Source of the DNA: Bacteroidales bacterium
GTDB taxonomy: Bacteria > Bacteroidota > Bacteroidia > Bacteroidales > P3
Length of the DNA: 37,756 nt
Reading direction: 5' to 3'
Assembly: GCA_031272245.1 (NCBI GenBank)
Contig: JAISUE010000062.1
Span: forward strand, 1-37,756
The translations under genes were made by a program, and so were the position numbers. This document shows positions 32,781-37,756 of the stretch, piece after piece; positions within the stretch are counted from its first letter, which is position 1; each line of letters opens with the position of its first letter. The notes beneath the pieces were generated by a model, which did no database searches, was not told where the DNA came from, and was given only the letters and a program-made list of their open reading frames with translations.

Positions 32781-33698
32781 TTAGAGCCAGCGTTTGCGTT
32801 TGAAGTAAAAGAGAAGTCCGATTACCGTAACGAGCATCAAGCCGCACACAATCCAGAAAGAGTTTTTGTGTTCGGCAAAGGGCAAATTTACATTCATACC
32901 ATAAATACTTGAAATCACAGTCAGCGGAAGCATGGTCATTGAAATAATAGTAAGTACTTTCATTATTTCGTTGGCTTTGTTGGTTTGGAGGGAATCAAAG
33001 GTTTTTGACAAACCCATAATCAATTCTCCGTAATCCTCTACCATATCAAACATTTTTTGATACTGGTCTAATATATTACCCCAATATTCTTCCATATCTT
33101 CGGCAAAACCTTTTATACCGCCGGATTCAAACTTGTGAAATACGCGGAGTTGAGGTTTGAAGGTGGTATTGAGGAAAATAACGTTCTTTCGTGTGATGGA
33201 AATATGTTCAATAACCTTGTCGGGCTGTTTTGCAAATATGTCATAATTTATGGTATCAACCTCAGAGCCTACTCTAAGAATAAGAGTGTATGTTTCAACC
33301 ATTAGTCTATCTAAAATATTATATAGTAAAGTATCTGACGATGCAGTCATTTCATCAAGTTCATTTTCCCCCTTTTCTTTTCTCTCCTGCATCTCCTTGA
33401 AAAGATTTTTGACAACCCAATGAGAGCGACCTATAGTTACAATATAATCTTTTCCCCAAAAAATCTTTACCTCCTTAACTCTTACAAATCTATTAGCTTT
33501 ATCAAAGTATGGAAAATGCAAAATAAGGAAATAATAATCATCATATTCGTCAATCTTTGGACGCTGATTAATGCTGCGACAGTCTTCTATATCCAAGGGG
33601 TGGAAACCAAATTCATCCAATAAAAATTCATAATCTTCATCACTTGGATTTAAAACATGTACCCATTTTAAGTTTTCAAAATTAATTGTTTCAATCAT
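32781..33698 (-). CDS. corA: CorA-type Mg2+/Co2+ transporter
   Basis: Pentameric inner-membrane divalent-cation channel. The 305-residue product has the large cytoplasmic N-terminal domain (HPLDIEDCRSINQRPKIDEYDDYYFLILHFP; REGSEVDT-like long stalk helix) and two C-terminal membrane helices. The first ends in the selectivity motif YGMN (Gly267-Met268-Asn269) and the second is at about 281-299, followed by the basic end RKRWL. Start MIETINFENLKWVHVL. Its 3' part (about 32780-33240) is richer in GC than the surrounding genes, with values near 40-48 percent in single 60-base lines, while its 5' part is normal. It leads ispH. Confidence 0.95.
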   Translation of the reverse strand: MIETINFENLKWVHVLNPSDEDYEFLLDEFGFHPLDIEDCRSINQRPKIDEYDDYYFLILHFPYFDKANRFVRVKEVKIFWGKDYIVTIGRSHWVVKNLFKEMQERKEKGENELDEMTASSDTLLYNILDRLMVETYTLILRVGSEVDTINYDIFAKQPDKVIEHISITRKNVIFLNTTFKPQLRVFHKFESGGIKGFAEDMEEYWGNILDQYQKMFDMVEDYGELIMGLSKTFDSLQTNKANEIMKVLTIISMTMLPLTVISSIYGMNVNLPFAEHKNSFWIVCGLMLVTVIGLLFYFKRKRWL

Positions 33699-33756
33699 TG
33701 TTTGACTTCCCTCCTTTCTTTATGTGATTTTTATTTTGATAAAATTTAATAACAAG

Positions 33757-33764
33757 CAAAAGTA
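33757..33764 (-). promoter_or_regulatory. -7 promoter element for corA-ispH
   Basis: The minus strand reads TACTTTTG, an exact TAnnTTTG match, 58 bases before the ATG at 33698 and just downstream of the recN stop. Confidence 0.5.
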
Positions 33765-33773
33765 CGAAAAAAA

Positions 33774-35429
33774 TTAAGAAAGTAATTCTTTTGCGTTGTT
33801 TATTGCTGCTTGTGTTATACTGTCATTAGAAAGCATTGTTGCTATCTCCCCTACTCTTTCTGCTTGCGTTAAATGTTTAATTTTAGAAATTGTTGTTTGT
33901 GCCTCTTCTTCTTTAAACACTTTATAATGATTAGTCGCTTTTGCCGCCATTTGTGGCAAATGTGTAATAACTATTAATTGATGATTTTCAGACATTTGCT
34001 TGATTATATTACCTACTTTTGCAGCAATATCACCGGAAACTCCACTATCTATCTCATCAAAAATTATAGTTGGCATTTGAGATTTACGTGCTAAAACAGC
34101 TTTCAATGCCAACATTAAACGAGAAAGTTCTCCACCTGAAGCTACTTTTGCCAAAGGTTTCAATTCACTTCCTTTATTAGCTGAGAATAAAAAATCAATA
34201 TCATCAATACCATTTATCATATAATTATTATAATTACTTTCAATTACAATTTTCAGACAAGCGTTTGCCATTCCCATATCAGACAACAAAGGAATTACTT
34301 CTTTTTCTATTCTGTTTGCGACTTGTTTTCGGTGTTCACTTAAAAGTTGGGCTTGATTGGAAAGTGTTGAAAACAGTGTTGAAATAGCATTTTTCTTTTG
34401 CTTTATCAATATTTCCAAATCTTCATTTGAAGATAATTTATTCTCTATATCTTTTCTTATAGATAAAAGTTGGGCTATTGTATTGACATTATGTTTTCGT
34501 TCCAATCCATAAATTATATCCAATCTTTCATTAGCAGTATCTAATGTTTGCTGATTAAATATTATGTTATCATTAAAACTAAATAATTCTGTTACAATAT
34601 CTTTTAATTCAATAATAGAAGATTCTAAACGTTGTAAAATATCAGTTAAATCCTTATCATAAGATGCAATCTTTGAAATATTGTTTTTGATTTGCGAAAG
34701 ATTAAAAAGCACATTTCCATAATCCTCTCCGTCAAAAAGTTGAAGTGATTGAGTAATTTGGTTTTTTATTTCCTCACTGTTAGACATCAATTCTATTTCT
34801 TTTTCTAATTCTTCCTGTTCATTTTCTTTTAGTTTTACATTTTCAAATTCTTCTAAAAGATACTGAAAATAGGATTGTTCTTTAACAAAGTTTCTATATT
34901 TTTCTTCTAATTTTTCTGTTTCTATCTGTAAAGTTTTCCATTCTTTATACGTTGTCTTATAATTAGTTAATAAACTTATATTATCTAAATAATTATCAAT
35001 AATTAACCGTTGAAATTCACTACCCTTTAATGTTAATGTTGTATGTTGAGAATGAATATCCATTAAAACATCTCCTATTGTTTTTAAAACTGAAAGCTGT
35101 ACGGGAACATCATTTATAAATGCTCTACTTTTCCCATTAGGCATAATCTCTCTGCGAAAGATAGAATTGGCATCAAAATCCAAATCATTTTTCTCAAAAA
35201 ATGGTATAAAACTATTGTCAAGAGAAAATTCAGCTTCAACAATACAACGTTTTTCCTTATCCTGTAACACATTTGTATCTGCTCTTTGCCCAAGAACAAG
35301 CCCTAAAGCACCAAGCATTATTGATTTTCCCGCACCTGTTTCACCTGTTATAACAATGAAACCATCAGGAAAATCTATTTCTGTTTTGTTAATTAAAGCA
35401 TAATTTTCTATTTTTAGCGAAGAAAGCAT
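33774..35429 (-). CDS. recN: DNA repair protein RecN
   Basis: SMC-like ATPase that acts early in double-strand break repair. The product from the ATG at 35429 is 551 residues, the usual length. It has Walker A GETGAGKS at 29-36, a long coiled coil over roughly 155-380 (ETEKLEEKYRNFVKEQSYFQ, NEQEELEKEIELMSN), and then the C-terminal ATPase part with signature VASGGELSRLMLALKAVL and Walker B PTIIFDEIDSGVSGDIA, followed by VITHLPQMAAKA. The upstream ATG at 35495 adds 22 residues that no RecN has and would lie upstream of the -7 box at 35455-35462, so I discarded it. Confidence 0.96.
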   Translation of the reverse strand: MLSSLKIENYALINKTEIDFPDGFIVITGETGAGKSIMLGALGLVLGQRADTNVLQDKEKRCIVEAEFSLDNSFIPFFEKNDLDFDANSIFRREIMPNGKSRAFINDVPVQLSVLKTIGDVLMDIHSQHTTLTLKGSEFQRLIIDNYLDNISLLTNYKTTYKEWKTLQIETEKLEEKYRNFVKEQSYFQYLLEEFENVKLKENEQEELEKEIELMSNSEEIKNQITQSLQLFDGEDYGNVLFNLSQIKNNISKIASYDKDLTDILQRLESSIIELKDIVTELFSFNDNIIFNQQTLDTANERLDIIYGLERKHNVNTIAQLLSIRKDIENKLSSNEDLEILIKQKKNAISTLFSTLSNQAQLLSEHRKQVANRIEKEVIPLLSDMGMANACLKIVIESNYNNYMINGIDDIDFLFSANKGSELKPLAKVASGGELSRLMLALKAVLARKSQMPTIIFDEIDSGVSGDIAAKVGNIIKQMSENHQLIVITHLPQMAAKATNHYKVFKEEEAQTTISKIKHLTQAERVGEIATMLSNDSITQAAINNAKELLS

Positions 35430-35454
35430 TGTATCATCTTTATATTTATATTTG

Positions 35455-35462
35455 CAAAAGTA
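35455..35462 (-). promoter_or_regulatory. -7 promoter element for recN
   Basis: The minus strand reads TACTTTTG, an exact TAnnTTTG match, 25 bases before the chosen ATG at 35429. Confidence 0.55.
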
Positions 35463-35925
35463 GGTAAATTCTTTTAATAGTAAAAATAACCACAAAATTT
35501 CATTGATTAAAAAATGTTATAATACACTAATCAAATGTTTGTTACGTCATTTTTGAACGCTGGAGAATGCAATAAATTTTTCCAAGTGAAATCCTACTAA
35601 AATATTTAAGTTATCAGAAAGTTAAAATTAAAGTTTCATTATATGAAAAACAGCATAAAATAAAAATAAAACGCTACTTTTATTTTATAAATCACTGTTT
35701 TTAATTGCTATTTTAAAGTTATAAACAAATAAAATAAAAAGATGTGGAAAAAAATTTGAGAAAAGATTGTTTTTTAAATTTATTTTTTGTATGGACAGCA
35801 AAGTTTCTGAAAAACAATAGATAAGGATATTTAGGTTCATTTAATCCATTTTTAAAGAATATTCCATAAAAATTTTTTTTTGAAAACAAAATTTTTCGCA
35901 GACTTTTTTTTCAAAAAACATATCC

Positions 35926-35933
35926 TAATTTTG
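35926..35933 (+). promoter_or_regulatory. -7 promoter element for dnaA
   Basis: TAATTTTG matches TAnnTTTG exactly, 45 bases before the ATG at 35979. No good -33 TTTG was seen. Confidence 0.5.
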
Positions 35934-35978
35934 CTAACCGAAAAAAATAAAAATATATTATAGGATAATTTTAGTACT

Positions 35979-37412
35979 ATGGATAAAGATATTAAACAGA
36001 TTTGGCAAAATTGTTTGAAAATTATAAAGGATAATCTCGCCCATGAGCATTTGTATAAGACATGGTTTATTCCCATTAAACCGTTTTCGCTTGAAAAAAA
36101 TATATTAACTTTACAAGTGCCAAGCCATTTTTTTTATGAATATCTTGAAGAACATTACCTCGACTTGATTACAAAAACAATAAAAAGAGTAATTGGAAAT
36201 CAAGTAATGCTACAATATACAATTTTAGTTGATACAAGCGATAAAGAAAAACCAATAACAACCCTTTTGTCTTCTACAACAAGTAAAATAACAAAAGAAA
36301 ACAAACCTAAACCTGCTCCATTAAATATAAATAATGGTGTTAATAGTGTCAATCCTTTTATTATGCCGGGTATAAAAAAGATTACCATTCCGTCCAATTT
36401 AAATGAAAATTACAGTTTTGACACATTCGTTGAAGGAGAATGTAATCGTTTAGTTCGTTCTGCTGGTTATGCTATCGCAAAAAATCCGGGAAAAACATCT
36501 TTTAATCCTTTATTTATCTATTCATCAGTTGGTTTAGGAAAAACACATATTGCTAATGCTATAGGTTTAGAAACAAAGAAAAATTTTCCCAATAGCACAG
36601 TTCTTTATATTACGGCAGAACAGTTTATGCAACAATTCACTGATGCAAGTCTGCGTAACGAAAGAAATCAATTTTTGTTGTTTTATCAAATGATAGATGT
36701 TTTAATAATAGATGATATTCAATTTTTTATTGGGAAAAAAGGTACGGAAGAGGTATTTTTTAATATATTTAATAATCTACATAACAATAGAAAACAAATA
36801 ATAGTTACTTCTGATTGTTCTCCTGCAGACTTAAAACTTACAGACAGGGTTGTTTCCCGTTTAAAATGGGGATTGAATGCCGAATTAGGAATACCTGATG
36901 TAAAAACTCGTATTGCTATAATTAGACAAATGCTAAAACAGGACGGTGTCTCAATGCCAGAAGACGTTATAGAATATCTTGCATATCATGTAAATACTAA
37001 TCTACGAGACTTAAGGGGAACATTAATTTCATTAATTGCTCAATCATCGCTTAATCATAAAGAAATAACTCTTGAACTTGCTCGCCAAATTATTGACAGT
37101 ATCGTAAAGAGTGTAAAACAAGAAATTACTATTGAATATATTCAAAAAGTTGTTTGTGATTATCTGCACATAGACGTTGATAAAATTTTTACTTCATCTC
37201 GTAAAAGTGAAGTTGCACAAGCAAGGCAAATTGCAATGTATTTTTCTCGTAAACTGACTAAAAACTCTCTTGCTACCATAGGTGTAAAATGCGGAAACAA
37301 AGACCATTCAACAGTTTTACATGCTTGTAAACAAGTTGATAACCACTGTTCTACAGATAAAAAATTCAAACTTTCATTAGAAGATATTGAAAAACAACTA
37401 CACAAAATATAA
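35979..37412 (+). CDS. dnaA: Chromosomal replication initiator DnaA
   Basis: AAA+ ATPase that opens the replication origin. The 477-residue product has domain I (IWQNCLKIIKDNLAHEHLYKTWF), a low-complexity linker (about 90-140), domain III from about 145 (NENYSFDTFVEGECNRLVRSAGYAIA), and Walker B LIIDDIQFF with Asp245-Asp246. Sensor motifs and box VII (RLKWGLNAELGIPDVKTRIAI) follow. Domain IV ends in the DNA-binding signature CGNKDHSTVLHACK (Asp442, His443, Ser444, Thr445). The Walker A loop reads SSVGLGKT at 182-189: the invariant first Gly of GxxxxGKT is Ser. Lysine and threonine are kept. Length is normal. Confidence 0.96.
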   Translation: MDKDIKQIWQNCLKIIKDNLAHEHLYKTWFIPIKPFSLEKNILTLQVPSHFFYEYLEEHYLDLITKTIKRVIGNQVMLQYTILVDTSDKEKPITTLLSSTTSKITKENKPKPAPLNINNGVNSVNPFIMPGIKKITIPSNLNENYSFDTFVEGECNRLVRSAGYAIAKNPGKTSFNPLFIYSSVGLGKTHIANAIGLETKKNFPNSTVLYITAEQFMQQFTDASLRNERNQFLLFYQMIDVLIIDDIQFFIGKKGTEEVFFNIFNNLHNNRKQIIVTSDCSPADLKLTDRVVSRLKWGLNAELGIPDVKTRIAIIRQMLKQDGVSMPEDVIEYLAYHVNTNLRDLRGTLISLIAQSSLNHKEITLELARQIIDSIVKSVKQEITIEYIQKVVCDYLHIDVDKIFTSSRKSEVAQARQIAMYFSRKLTKNSLATIGVKCGNKDHSTVLHACKQVDNHCSTDKKFKLSLEDIEKQLHKI

Positions 37413-37546
37413 TTTTCCTTTCTCCCATATTCTATTTATTTTTAAGTTCAGTTTTTTCTAAATGTTGAGATAACCTTATAAAATAATCCCTTACTGATAT
37501 TATTTGTATCACATATTCAAATAACACAATCAAATTAAAAAAATAT

Positions 37547-37599
37547 GGTTCAAGACAATTTAAGAGGAAATAGTACCTTTGCAAACTCTTAAATAGTCT
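37547..37599 (+). mobile_element. Possible left end and promoter of the IS element
   Basis: GGTTCAAGACAATTTAAGAG begins at 37547 after an AT-rich stretch and may be the start of a terminal inverted repeat; the other end is outside the window, so this is unproven. An exact -7 box (TACCTTTG, 37574-37581) lies 18 bases before the transposase ATG and is bracketed by an 8-base inverted repeat, TTTAAGAG (37559-37566) with CTCTTAAA (37586-37593). Confidence 0.3.
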
Positions 37600-37756
37600 A
37601 TGAAGAATAAGTATTTAGTTCGTTCCCGCATTTCAGAGAAGAAATTTAGAGAAATTTTGCGGTTATTTTGTTTGGATATTGAAGCACAAAAAACATCTGA
37701 AATTACACAAATAAGTCGTCAAACGATAAACAAACTGTTTGACAAATTTAGAGAGG
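37600..37756 (+). CDS. IS1595-family transposase, N-terminal part, cut by window edge
   Basis: Frame starting at the ATG at 37600 and open to the last base: MKNKYLVRSRISEKKFREIL, then RLFCLDIEAQKTSEITQISR and QTINKLFDKFRE. This is the N-terminal helix-turn-helix region typical of IS1595-type (ISXO2/IS1016-like) transposases, which read KxxxRSRIS..KFR..L.LF.LD..A...AE.T...R.T.N. The catalytic domain lies beyond the window, so it cannot be said whether the element is intact. It is the only mobile-element gene seen in the window and lies 187 bases after dnaA. Confidence 0.75.
   Translation, partial: MKNKYLVRSRISEKKFREILRLFCLDIEAQKTSEITQISRQTINKLFDKFRE

Larger units (their letters stand above)
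35430..35978. other. Divergent intergenic region between recN and dnaA
   Basis: 549 strongly AT-rich bases. They hold the recN and dnaA -7 boxes. One near-match to the DnaA box is present on the minus strand (TGTGGAAAA at 35743-35751, that is TTTTCCACA). Weaker two-mismatch sites lie at 35486-35494 and 35719-35727. That is too few for a confident origin. No gene or RNA was recognised. Confidence 0.5.

Noticed and set aside
35430..35495. Longer RecN start at 35495
   Set aside because: The extra 22 residues are not part of the family and the codon lies upstream of the predicted transcription start.
35430..35978. Replication origin next to dnaA
   Set aside because: Only one near-match to the DnaA box and two weak ones; AT-richness is general in this genome. 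GC skew over the chromosome would be needed.

Overview
The window looks like chromosomal DNA of a low-GC member of the Bacteroidetes, probably Bacteroidales. Three things point that way. The sequence is very AT-rich. Almost every transcription unit is preceded by an exact TAnnTTTG element, the -7 box of the Bacteroidetes primary sigma factor, with little sign of Shine-Dalgarno sequences. The gene content is also typical: a DUF1573 lipoprotein next to YajC, a DUF2723 (GT117) membrane protein, GyrA followed by a secreted TPR protein, and the PyrK/PyrD type of dihydroorotate dehydrogenase. No plasmid or prophage module is visible. The only mobile element is the left part of an IS1595-like element cut by the right edge.

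Layout. 1-3335: end of a surface-polysaccharide cluster (GT2 glycosyltransferase cut by the left edge, Wzy-like polymerase, GT4 glycosyltransferase), closed by a strong bidirectional hairpin. 3412-4188 (minus): DUF1573 lipoprotein and yajC. 4339-5654: S4-domain (Hsp15-like) protein and rsgA. 5881-7824: LTA-synthase-like sulfatase, convergent with a GT4 glycosyltransferase (minus). 8963-9607: divergent intergenic region filled by eleven 41-bp units, eight in one orientation and three in the other. 9608-12900: operon pdxJ-pyrK-pyrD-SDR. 12994-13704 (minus): secreted YD-repeat-like protein. 13947-17160: purB overlapping an MsbA-type ABC exporter. 17161-17901: gene-free region carrying seven TTACAnnTGTAA operator-like sites in front of an XRE-type regulator. 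18499-21417: DUF2723 protein. 21432-23553 (minus): secreted OmpA-like protein and a pirin. 23862-27663: gyrA and TPR protein. 27938-31839: GtrII-like membrane glucosyltransferase, dnaB and a basic protein of unknown function. 31836-35429 (minus): ispH, corA, recN. 35979-37412: dnaA. 37600 to the end: IS1595-like transposase N-terminus.

The genes fall into three themes: envelope and surface-glycan synthesis; replication, topology and repair (gyrA, dnaB, recN, dnaA); and core metabolism or ribosome assembly (pyrK/pyrD, pdxJ, purB, ispH, rsgA).

The observations most worth a second look are: the phase-locked 41-bp array that switches orientation at a 22-nt perfect inverted repeat; the multi-site operator array over the long leader of the XRE gene; a block of clearly higher GC (about 6850-11950) whose two borders fall inside protein-coding genes; and non-canonical residues in the DnaA Walker A loop and in GyrA. 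I did not find a clearly new multi-gene system. All function calls come from reading motifs by eye, with no database search.
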